Shown here: one piece after another, positions 1 through 5,331 of the stretch
Numbering within the stretch: position 1 is the stretch's first letter
How the letters are laid out: each line of letters opens with the position of its first letter
Assembly (NCBI GenBank): GCA_937902605.1
Contig: CALFNC010000413.1
Span: 1 to 6,029, forward strand
Source of the DNA: an uncultured Acidobacteriota bacterium
Lineage (GTDB): Bacteria > Acidobacteriota > Thermoanaerobaculia > UBA5066
DNA length: 6,029 nt
Direction of reading: 5' to 3'
The notes under the pieces: generated by a model
Database searches by the model: none
What the model saw: only the letters and a program-made list of their open reading frames with translations
Told to the model about the DNA's origin: nothing
Made by a program: the position numbers and the translations under genes

Positions 1-30
1 CTCTTTCCCTACACGACGCTCTTCCGATCT
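1..30 (+). other. Illumina TruSeq adapter remnant (not genomic)
   Basis: These 30 bases match the 3' thirty bases of the standard Illumina TruSeq Read 1 / universal adapter, from CTCTTTCCCTACACGACG through the terminal GCTCTTCCGATCT. The genomic sequence begins right after it, at base 31. The adapter is open in the same frame as the following partial gene and would translate as SFPTRRSSDL, a peptide that recurs in databases as an adapter artefact. It should be masked, and no residue encoded here belongs to the protein. Confidence 0.97.
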
Positions 31-31
31 G

Positions 32-253
32 CTCACAGCGGGAGACCGGGTCGTCGGAGCGGCGCTCTTCGGGGCGGACGAAAAGCGCGCGGTCCTCCAG
101 CTGGAGAACTCCAAGGGAACGCTCCTCACGGTCACGCGGCGCTACTCCATTGTCGGCCGTGGCGGCAAGGGGTTCGAGCTGACGAAGCGCGAGCGGATCG
201 TCCGCGCCATCTCCCCCCCGGTGGAGCTCCTCGCGCTCGAGGACGGGGGCTAG
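32..253 (+). CDS. DNA gyrase / topoisomerase IV subunit A, C-terminal end (5' partial)
   Basis: This is the last 73 codons of a gene cut off by the contig end; codon 29-31 straddles the adapter junction, so the first trustworthy codon is 32-34. The protein reads LTAGDRVVGAALFG, then VLQLENSKGTLLTV, then YSIVGRGGKGFELTKR, and ends with PPVELLALEDGG. The alternation of short beta-strands with a basic GRGGKG-type turn and a closing PPVEL is what the C-terminal beta-pinwheel of GyrA/ParC looks like; this domain wraps DNA and sets supercoiling versus decatenation activity. The catalytic tyrosine domain lies outside the window. GyrA and ParC cannot be told apart from this tail, so no symbol is given. 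The stop shares base 253 with the GTG of ispH, implying cotranscription and coupled translation. Confidence 0.68.
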   Translation, partial: LTAGDRVVGAALFGADEKRAVLQLENSKGTLLTVTRRYSIVGRGGKGFELTKRERIVRAISPPVELLALEDGG

Positions 254-1107
254 TGGAGGTCGTCCTCGCGGAGAAGTGTGGCTTCTGCGCCGGCGTCCGA
301 GTGGCGGACAAGCTGGTGCGGCTGGCGGCGGCGAAGGGGCTTTCGGGAGGAATCCTGGGCCAGGTGGTTCACAACGAGAGCGTCGAGGAGGAGATGGCCC
401 GTCTCGGCTTCCCGACCGTTAGCTCGCTGTCCGAGGCGCGCAGCCACGCCGGGCGGATCGTCTTCTCGGCGCACGGCGTCGCGCCGTCGGTCCGGGCGGA
501 GGCCCGGAGCCTGGGGCTCGTGGCGATCGACACGACCTGCAAGTTCGTCACCGACATCCACCGCGAGATCGAACGCTCCCTGGAGGCCGGGTTCTTCATC
601 GCGATCCTCGGCCAGGTCGGTCACCGGGAGGTGGTCGGCTACACGAACGACCTCGACCCGGGCCGGTATCGGGTCTTCTACGACCTCGCCGAGGTCCGCT
701 CGTTCGACTGGAGCTCCCATCCGCGGGTGAAGGTCATCTTCCAGACGACGATCAACGCGGAGACGTTCTCGGAGCACGTCACCGAGATCCGGCACCGGGC
801 ACAGGAGACCTTGATCGCCGACACGATCTGCTATGCGACAAAGGAGAACCAGGACGCGCTCCGCGTCCTCTGCGCCGATCCGTCGATCGACGCGATCGTT
901 GTGATTGGCGGGCTATACAGCAAGAACACGAAGGAGCTCGCGAAGATCGCGGAGGAGTCGAAGCGGACGTTCCTCATCGGGGTCGCCGCCGAGCTCGACC
1001 AGGAGACGTTCCGGGGGATGCGGAAGGTGGGCGTGTCGGCCGGGGCATCGACGCCCGATTACGACATCGAGTCCGTGGTCACGGCGCTACGCGCCTTCGG
1101 GAGCTGA
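253..1107 (+). CDS. ispH: 4-hydroxy-3-methylbut-2-enyl diphosphate reductase (LytB/IspH)
   Basis: IspH is a cytosolic [4Fe-4S] enzyme that reductively dehydrates HMBPP to IPP and DMAPP, the final step of the MEP isoprenoid pathway. The 284-residue protein is somewhat shorter than the E. coli enzyme but carries all family blocks in order. Cluster cysteines are Cys12 (GFCAGV), Cys96 (DTTCKFV) and Cys193 (DTICYAT). Substrate-site residues are His40 (VVHN), His74 (FSAHGV), His124 and Glu126 (GQVGHREVVG), QTT 164-166, Ser223/Asn225 (YSKNTKEL) and Ser266 (SAGASTPD). Departures from the common pattern are an extra Cys9 making CGFC, Lys97 in DTTCK where Pro is usual, and Lys224 where many homologues have Ser. 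The GTG at 253 is chosen because it places GFC at the expected N-terminal position and overlaps the upstream stop by one base. No strong Shine-Dalgarno is seen, which agrees with translational coupling. A diverged paralogue is possible. Confidence 0.93.
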   Translation: MEVVLAEKCGFCAGVRVADKLVRLAAAKGLSGGILGQVVHNESVEEEMARLGFPTVSSLSEARSHAGRIVFSAHGVAPSVRAEARSLGLVAIDTTCKFVTDIHREIERSLEAGFFIAILGQVGHREVVGYTNDLDPGRYRVFYDLAEVRSFDWSSHPRVKVIFQTTINAETFSEHVTEIRHRAQETLIADTICYATKENQDALRVLCADPSIDAIVVIGGLYSKNTKELAKIAEESKRTFLIGVAAELDQETFRGMRKVGVSAGASTPDYDIESVVTALRAFGS

Positions 1108-1159
1108 CTGACATCATGAAGGGAACCCCTGCCGCGGTTCCCCTCGGCGCTACGCGCCT
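1082..1159 (+). repeat. 15-bp direct repeat, each copy a small hairpin (1082-1096 and 1145-1159)
   Basis: The 15-mer CGGCGCTACGCGCCT occurs twice, 63 bp apart: once inside the last codons of ispH and once in the intergenic region. Each copy contains GGCGC-TAC-GCGCC, a perfect 5-bp stem with a three-base loop. The exact repetition is seen directly. Whether it is a dispersed genomic repeat, a terminator part or chance in GC-rich DNA cannot be decided from one window. Confidence 0.55.
1121..1158. terminator. Candidate bidirectional terminator: two hairpins between convergent genes
   Basis: Two stem-loops lie between the convergent ends of ispH and the acyltransferase. The first has arms GGGAACC (1121-1127) and GGTTCCC (1136-1142), a 7-bp stem with an 8-base loop. 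The second is GGCGC-TAC-GCGCC (1146-1158). Neither is followed by a run of T on either strand, so they do not meet the classical intrinsic terminator pattern. Their position 14 bases after the ispH stop is the main argument. The remainder of 1108-1206 shows no gene. Confidence 0.4.
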
Positions 1160-1206
1160 CTCCCTTCCGGGTCCTCGGAAAATGGAGGTCCTCGCTCGCC
1201 CGCCGC

Positions 1207-1923
1207 TTAGGCCGAGTCGCCCAGGATTTCCGTCAGCCGGGCTACGAGGGCGCGTCCCCCCTCCTTGCTGTAAGGCTGGGCGTAGAACGTCCCGAGGTCG
1301 AGCGGCTCATGAAGGTGGAGCGAGACGGATCGGAAGAGGTGGCCGGGAATCTGCTTGTGGAGCAGGAGGCCGCGAAACCCGTCGATCCGCATCGGAACGG
1401 CGACCGCCTTCGTCCGGTGCAGGATCTGGGCGACGCCGGGGCGGATTGGCGCCCCCTTCTGGGTCGTGCCCGTCGGAAAGTGGAGGAGCCACCCGTTCCG
1501 GATCGCGTCCTCGACCCGCGAGACTCCCTCGAAGTCGACGGGCCGGCTCACTTCGATCCCCCCCTCGCGGAAGCTCCGTCGGAACGTCACTCCTCCGGCC
1601 TTGATCATGAACTCGGTGAGGAGGTTCTTCTTCATCGTCTCCTCGGCGGCCGAGAAGCGGAGGAACGGCACTTCCGTCGGGAACCGGTGCCGGATGTAGA
1701 CGAGGTGGTAGAGGGCCATCGCCTCCGTGTAGTAGGTCTGGTGGTTGGAAAGGAAGACGACGCCCCGGCGCGGCAGGCGCCCGAGCAGGTCGGCCCCCGT
1801 CACGTCGAGGCGATTGAGCAGCTCGAAGTAGGGGAGCGTGAAGCCGAGACCGGCGGTGGCGATGATCGCGCGCCGGATCCAGCGGTCGGCGAGCGGGACC
1901 GGCAGGGCTTGCGGATCGTTCAA
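1207..1923 (-). CDS. PlsC-type 1-acyl-sn-glycerol-3-phosphate acyltransferase family protein
   Basis: Members of this family transfer acyl groups to lysophosphatidate or related acceptors at the inner membrane during phospholipid synthesis; the exact acceptor here is unknown. Numbering from the TTG start (238 residues): a hydrophobic segment at about 18-33 ([14 protein letters not shown]), motif [13 protein letters not shown] with His61, motif II-like GGVTFRRSF at about 110, motif III HFPTGTT with FPTG at 149-152, and motif [14 protein letters not shown] at about 173-184. Motif I is odd: an acidic residue follows His after five residues (Glu67), whereas the classic form is HX4D; motif III has Thr where FPEG is usual. 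The frame stays open to an ATG at 2007, but those 28 extra residues are low-complexity and run into the divergent gene's promoter. TTG 1923 lies 8 bases after a TAGAAT box, so the short form is preferred. It faces ispH tail to tail and diverges from the DUF255 gene. Confidence 0.83.
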   Translation of the reverse strand: MNDPQALPVPLADRWIRRAIIATAGLGFTLPYFELLNRLDVTGADLLGRLPRRGVVFLSNHQTYYTEAMALYHLVYIRHRFPTEVPFLRFSAAEETMKKNLLTEFMIKAGGVTFRRSFREGGIEVSRPVDFEGVSRVEDAIRNGWLLHFPTGTTQKGAPIRPGVAQILHRTKAVAVPMRIDGFRGLLLHKQIPGHLFRSVSLHLHEPLDLGTFYAQPYSKEGGRALVARLTEILGDSA

Positions 1924-1931
1924 GACGGGCG

Positions 1932-1937
1932 ATTCTA
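1932..1937 (-). promoter_or_regulatory. Candidate -10 box (TAGAAT) for the acyltransferase
   Basis: On the minus strand TAGAAT differs from TATAAT at one position and ends 8 bases before the TTG at 1923. That spacing would put the transcription start at or next to the start codon, a leaderless arrangement. No good TTGACA-like -35 box was seen 16-18 bases upstream. The box overlaps the left arm of the 1934-1960 dyad. Confidence 0.35.
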
Positions 1938-1960
1938 GCTGTCTCGATCTGACGGCTAGA
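1934..1960. promoter_or_regulatory. Candidate operator: 10-bp inverted repeat with 7-bp spacer
   Basis: Arms TCTAGCTGTC (1934-1943) and GACGGCTAGA (1951-1960) are reverse complements at 9 of 10 positions, separated by TCGATCT. The dyad sits in the 91-bp gap between two divergent genes and overlaps the candidate -10 of the acyltransferase, where a dimeric repressor could block transcription. No regulator gene lies in the window. As RNA it could also form a hairpin, but it lacks a T run and precedes both genes, so a DNA-binding site is the better reading. Confidence 0.45.
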
Positions 1961-2002
1961 GGTCCCCGCCCCGATTCGGAAGCGCCGGGCGGTCCCAGCA
2001 GC

Positions 2003-2008
2003 GACAAT
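2003..2008 (+). promoter_or_regulatory. Candidate -10 box (GACAAT) for the DUF255 gene
   Basis: GACAAT keeps the conserved A at position 2 and AAT at the end of the -10 pattern and ends 6 bases before the GTG at 2015. The transcript would then start at the start codon. No convincing -35 element is visible. Support comes mostly from the same arrangement recurring before two other genes here. Confidence 0.25.
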
Positions 2009-2014
2009 CCGGGA

Positions 2015-3934
2015 GTGAGCCCAACGAATCGCCTCGCCGCCGAGTCGTCGCCCTACCTTCTCCAGCACGCTCACAACCCGGTCGACTGGTATCCGTGGGG
2101 GGAGGAGGCGTTCTCCAAGGCCAAGGTCCAGGACCGCCCGGTTTTCCTTTCGATCGGCTACTCCTCCTGCCATTGGTGCCACGTCATGGAACGTGAGTCG
2201 TTCGAGGACGAGGCGACCGCCAGGCTCCTGAACGACCACTTCGTCTCGATCAAGGTCGACCGCGAGGAGAGGCCCGATGTCGACGACGTCTACATGTCGG
2301 CCGTTCAAGCGATGGGAAACCGGGGCGGCTGGCCCCTCTCGGCGTTCCTGTTTCCCGACGGGCGCCCGTTCTTCGGCGGCACCTACTTTCCGCCGGACGG
2401 CAGGGGGGGACGGCCGGGGTTCGGGGCGCTCCTCGGCCGCCTCGCGGAGGCCTGGCACGAGCGGAGGAGCGACCTCGAGGATGCGGCCGCCAGGCTGCTG
2501 GAGGCCCTGGGCTCGGAGGCGAGGGTGGCAGCCAGCATCGGACGGCGGCCGCTCACACGGGAGCTGCTGGCCGGACTGTCCTCAGCGCTCCACCGGAGCT
2601 TCGACATGCGGCACGGCGGATTCGGCGGGGCGCCGAAGTTCCCGCCCCATCAGGCGCTCGACTGGCTCCTGGTCCTAGCCGAGCGGCAAGGACCAGCGAT
2701 GGCGTCGATGGCCGACGCGACCTTGGAGGCGATGGCCTTGGGAGGGATCCACGACCACGTCGGCGGAGGGTTCCACCGGTATTCCACCGATGAACGCTGG
2801 CTGCTGCCGCACTTCGAGAAGATGCTCGCCGATAACGCCCTGCTCCTGGGCCTCTATGCCCGGGCCCATGCGCGGAGCGGGCGGGCCCTGTTCGGCCGGA
2901 CGGCGCGAGGGATCGGCGACTACCTCCTCTCCGAGATGCGAGGGCCGGAAGGGGGGTTCTACGCCGGCACGGACGCGGACTCGGAGGGAGAGGAAGGGCG
3001 CTTCTTCGTCTGGTCCTTGGACGACGTCCGGGCCGCCCTCGGCCCGGACGTCCCCCTGGTCGAGGCGGCATACGGCATTCGGGCCGAGGGGAACTTCCGC
3101 GAGGAGGCGACCGGAGAGTCGACGGGCCGGAACGTCCTCCACCTGAGGAAAGAGCCATCGCCCGAGGAAGAGGCGCGCCTCGCGCCGCTGCGCCTCAGGC
3201 TGAAGGAGGTCCGCTGGCGGCGTGTACCGCCGTCCCTCGACGACAAGCGGATCGCGGGCTGGAACGCGCTCGCGATCTCGGGCCTGGCGACGGCGGCAGG
3301 GCCTCTCGGCGAGCCTCGATACCTCGAGGCTGCCCGAGCCGCGGCGCGGGTCCTCCTGACGACCGCGCGGGACGGGTCGGGGCGGCTCCTCCGGAGCTGG
3401 AAGGATGGGCGCGGGACGATCGCGGGATTCCTCGAGGACGAGGCGTTCTTCGCGAACGCACTCCTCGACCTCGCCGCCGCCACCGCAGGAGACGAGGCGC
3501 GCGAGTGGCTCTCCGCGGCGCGCCGGTCCGTGGAGGCGATCCGGACGCGGTTCCGGAACCCGGCGGGGCCGGGCTTCCTCTCGAGCGGGGAAGGGAACGA
3601 GGCGCTCCTCGTGCAGGGGCGCGATCTCTTCGACAAGGCGATCCCGTCGGCCCCCGCGGCGGCATGCATGGCGCTCGTCCGGACCGCCCGCCTCACGGGG
3701 GAAACGGAGCTGGCGGACGAGGCGCGCGAAGCGGTCGAGGAGGTGTCGGGGCTGATGGAGCGGGTGCCGCATGGGACCGAGACGTGGCACCTGGTGGCCG
3801 ACCTGCTTCTCGGCGAGGAGGCGGGGGACGGCGGCGACGACCAGCCCGGCTTCGACGGGGAAGGTTGCGAGGACGGGATCTGCACGCCCCGTCGTTCCGG
3901 CATCCCTCCGATCGACCCGACGGGCGCTCGATGA
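2015..3934 (+). CDS. Thioredoxin domain-containing protein, DUF255/YyaL/SPATA20 (SSP411) family
   Basis: This 639-residue protein is close to the full length usual for the family. It opens with the family's N-terminal block [21 protein letters not shown], then a thioredoxin-like fold with [18 protein letters not shown], the CHWC redox pair being Cys52 and Cys55. Further blocks are [11 protein letters not shown] and [20 protein letters not shown]. The rest resembles an (alpha/alpha)6-barrel, with [54 protein letters not shown] and [18 protein letters not shown]. It ends with a second cysteine pair, Cys618 and Cys623 (CEDGICTP), also typical of the family. The biochemical role is not established; redox work and sugar-epimerase-like activity have both been suggested for relatives. 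The frame is open upstream to an ATG at 1838, but family similarity begins at NRLAAE, so GTG 2015 is chosen. The stop overlaps the next start as ATGA. Confidence 0.92.
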   Translation: MSPTNRLAAESSPYLLQHAHNPVDWYPWGEEAFSKAKVQDRPVFLSIGYSSCHWCHVMERESFEDEATARLLNDHFVSIKVDREERPDVDDVYMSAVQAMGNRGGWPLSAFLFPDGRPFFGGTYFPPDGRGGRPGFGALLGRLAEAWHERRSDLEDAAARLLEALGSEARVAASIGRRPLTRELLAGLSSALHRSFDMRHGGFGGAPKFPPHQALDWLLVLAERQGPAMASMADATLEAMALGGIHDHVGGGFHRYSTDERWLLPHFEKMLADNALLLGLYARAHARSGRALFGRTARGIGDYLLSEMRGPEGGFYAGTDADSEGEEGRFFVWSLDDVRAALGPDVPLVEAAYGIRAEGNFREEATGESTGRNVLHLRKEPSPEEEARLAPLRLRLKEVRWRRVPPSLDDKRIAGWNALAISGLATAAGPLGEPRYLEAARAAARVLLTTARDGSGRLLRSWKDGRGTIAGFLEDEAFFANALLDLAAATAGDEAREWLSAARRSVEAIRTRFRNPAGPGFLSSGEGNEALLVQGRDLFDKAIPSAPAAACMALVRTARLTGETELADEAREAVEEVSGLMERVPHGTETWHLVADLLLGEEAGDGGDDQPGFDGEGCEDGICTPRRSGIPPIDPTGAR

Positions 3935-4542
3935 GCGCGAAGCCTCCTCGCGCCGTCCTCTTCGACATGGACGGGGTCCTAGTCTTCTCCGAGGAGGCAT
4001 GGTTCGCGGTCTACAACGACACGCTGGGCTTCTTCGGTTACCCGCCGATCTCCCGCGACGTGTTCGACGCGATCTACGGCAACGGGACGAAGGCCGACCG
4101 GGACACATACATGCCGCGGCAGACGCTCGAGGAGGTCGACGAGGCGTACGGACGATTCTTTATCCAGCACCTCGACCTGGTCAAAGAGAACCCAGAAGCC
4201 AGGCCGTTTCTCGGGGAGCTCAAAGGGCGGGGCGTCATGACGGCGGTGGCGACGAACACGCAGCACCGGCTCGCGGGCCGGATCCTGGGGCTCGTCGGCC
4301 TGTCGCCGCTGTTCGACGCCGTCGCCTGCGCCGACGAGGCCGGGGCGGGGAAGCCGGACCCGGCGGTAGTCCGCCTCGCCGCGCACCGGGTAGGTACGGC
4401 GCTGGAGGAGTGTCTCTTCGTGGGCGACTCCCGGTACGATCGCGAGGCGGCGGCGAGGGCGCCGGTCCGTTTCGCCCCTTACCGGATGCCGGGAGGTCTC
4501 TCGACGCTCGCCGAGCTCCTACCGCTCTTCCCCGGCGACTGA
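3931..4542 (+). CDS. HAD-superfamily hydrolase (subfamily IA, phosphoglycolate phosphatase / beta-phosphoglucomutase-like)
   Basis: Soluble phosphatase or phosphomutase of 203 residues. All four HAD motifs are present: motif I LFDMDGVL with nucleophile Asp12 and acid/base Asp14, motif II at Thr108 (VATNT), motif III Lys141 (GKPDP), and motif IV GDSRYD with Asp166 and Asp170 for magnesium. Residues of about 16-90 are a helical insert as expected for a C1-type cap, which decides the substrate; I cannot name the substrate from sequence. Motif I is followed by LVFSEEAW where LVDS is usual in this subfamily. The ATG at 3931 overlaps the DUF255 stop (ATGA) and has no clear Shine-Dalgarno, so translation is probably coupled. 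The reading frame is open far upstream inside the DUF255 gene, but HAD similarity begins only just after this ATG. Confidence 0.9.
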   Translation: MSAKPPRAVLFDMDGVLVFSEEAWFAVYNDTLGFFGYPPISRDVFDAIYGNGTKADRDTYMPRQTLEEVDEAYGRFFIQHLDLVKENPEARPFLGELKGRGVMTAVATNTQHRLAGRILGLVGLSPLFDAVACADEAGAGKPDPAVVRLAAHRVGTALEECLFVGDSRYDREAAARAPVRFAPYRMPGGLSTLAELLPLFPGD

Positions 4543-4559
4543 ACGGTCTCAAGCCGCCG

Positions 4560-4568
4560 AAAGGAGGT
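4560..4568 (+). promoter_or_regulatory. Perfect Shine-Dalgarno sequence, 25 bases before the ABC ATPase start
   Basis: AAAGGAGGT contains the full AAGGAGGT complement of the 16S rRNA 3' end, the strongest such match noticed in the window. It is 8 bases before an ATG at 4577 that opens a six-codon frame, and 25 bases before GTG 4594 of the ATPase, too far for direct use there. There is no in-frame alternative start for the ATPase between this site and 4594. Confidence 0.6.
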
Positions 4569-4576
4569 CGCGCCGC

Positions 4577-4597
4577 ATGCGAGAATCCGCCGCGTGA
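4577..4597 (+). CDS. Possible six-codon leader ORF coupled to the ABC ATPase
   Basis: ATG 4577 opens the peptide MRESAA and ends with TGA at 4595-4597, which overlaps the ATPase start codon as GTGA. It has ideal spacing to a perfect Shine-Dalgarno. A ribosome ending here would be placed on the GTG at 4594, so the mini-ORF could serve only to load ribosomes. The peptide has no run of a single amino acid as in attenuation leaders. Chance, or a leaderless start for the ATPase, remains possible. Confidence 0.3.
   Translation: MRESAA
4581..4586 (+). promoter_or_regulatory. Candidate -10 box (GAGAAT) for the ABC ATPase
   Basis: GAGAAT ends 7 bases before the GTG at 4594 and resembles the boxes placed the same way before the acyltransferase and DUF255 genes. 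It lies within the mini-ORF and no -35 is evident. If real, it gives the transporter a leaderless transcript separate from the HAD gene. Confidence 0.22.
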
Positions 4598-5331
4598 TCG
4601 AGGTGGAGGGGCTCACCAAGGCATACCGTGACCTCACGGCGGTCGACGGGCTGTCGTTCACGGTCGGCGCCGGCGAGGTCCTGGGGCTCGTCGGGCCGAA
4701 CGGGGCGGGGAAGACGACGACGCTCCGGTGCCTCGCCGGGATCCTCCCGCCGGGCGCCGGGGTGATCCGGATCGCCGGGCACGACTTGAAGACGGAGCCG
4801 GTCGAGGCGAAGGCCCGCCTTGCCTTCATGCCGGACGAGCCGAACCTCTTCCCCTATCTGACCGTGGCCGACCACCTCGCTCTCACCGGCCGCCTCTATG
4901 GCGTTGCGGGCGCGGAGGCGAAGGGGAAGGTGCTCCTGGACGAGCTGGAGCTCTCGGGCAAGGAGGACGCGCTGCCGCAGGAGCTGTCGCGTGGGATGAA
5001 GCAGAAGCTCGTCATTGCGTGCGGCCTGCGGCACGACCCGTCGGCCTTGGTGTTCGACGAGCCGCTGACCGGTATCGACCCGGGCGGCATCAGGCGGATG
5101 AAGCAGACGATCGTCCGGCGAGCGAAGGCAGGTGCCGCGGTGGTCGTCTCGTCGCACCTCCTGCCGCTCGTCGAGGAGATCTGCGACCGGGTTCTCATCC
5201 TCTCGCGTGGGAAGCTTGCGCTTCTCGGCTCGCTCGACGAGATCCGGGCGCGCGCTGGCGAGGAGTCGCTCGAGGAGATCTTCCTCCGGGTGACCGAGGG
5301 ACCGGCCTCCCCTCCACCGGCCGCGGAATGA
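4594..5331 (+). CDS. ABC transporter ATP-binding protein (ABC-2 / exporter type)
   Basis: Cytoplasmic ATPase of 245 residues powering the membrane protein encoded just downstream. Seen motifs: Walker A GPNGAGKT at 34-41 (Lys40), signature LSRGMKQK starting at 131, Walker B ALVFDEP with Asp155 and catalytic Glu156, D-loop TGIDP, and switch His188 (VSSHLL). The GMKQK form of the signature is typical of ABC-2 and drug or bacitracin exporter ATPases. The Q-loop is unusual: MPDEPNLFPYLTV has Asp81 where Gln (or Glu in some exporters) is expected. GTG 4594 is the only sensible start, since MIEVEGLTKAY matches the family N-terminus and no start codon lies in frame just upstream. The C-terminal tail after ESLEEIFLRVTEG is short and proline/alanine-rich. 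The stop overlaps the permease start as ATGA. Substrate unknown. Confidence 0.93.
   Translation: MIEVEGLTKAYRDLTAVDGLSFTVGAGEVLGLVGPNGAGKTTTLRCLAGILPPGAGVIRIAGHDLKTEPVEAKARLAFMPDEPNLFPYLTVADHLALTGRLYGVAGAEAKGKVLLDELELSGKEDALPQELSRGMKQKLVIACGLRHDPSALVFDEPLTGIDPGGIRRMKQTIVRRAKAGAAVVVSSHLLPLVEEICDRVLILSRGKLALLGSLDEIRARAGEESLEEIFLRVTEGPASPPPAAE

Noticed and set aside
1116..1604. Plus-strand 162-residue frame starting after ispH
   Set aside because: It runs through the hairpin region and then antisense to the acyltransferase, with an Arg/Gly/Ser-rich translation and no motif.
1924..2007. N-terminal extension of the acyltransferase to ATG 2007
   Set aside because: The 28 residues are Gly/Pro/Ser/Arg-rich, would cross the dyad and the divergent gene's promoter, and add nothing recognisable. 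It cannot be fully excluded.
1838..2014. Upstream extension of the DUF255 gene to ATG 1838
   Set aside because: The extra 59 residues have no family similarity, are composed of antisense acyltransferase coding sequence and promoter DNA, and family homology starts at NRLAAE right after GTG 2015.
1307..2458. 383-residue minus-strand frame across acyltransferase and DUF255
   Set aside because: It crosses two genes and their divergent promoter, is rich in Arg/Pro, and shows no domain.
3312..3331. Inverted repeat AGCCTCG-N6-CGAGGCT
   Set aside because: It lies inside well-supported DUF255 coding sequence, and such 7-bp stems are expected by chance in GC-rich genes.
3505..3930. Long upstream extension of the HAD frame
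   Set aside because: Translates as low-complexity Gly/Arg sequence overlapping the DUF255 C-terminus; HAD motif I lies 12 residues after ATG 3931, as expected for a natural start.
2675..4108. 477-residue minus-strand open frame opposite the DUF255 and HAD genes
   Set aside because: Arg/Pro-rich translation without motifs, lying opposite two genes with complete family motifs; typical antisense shadow in GC-rich DNA.
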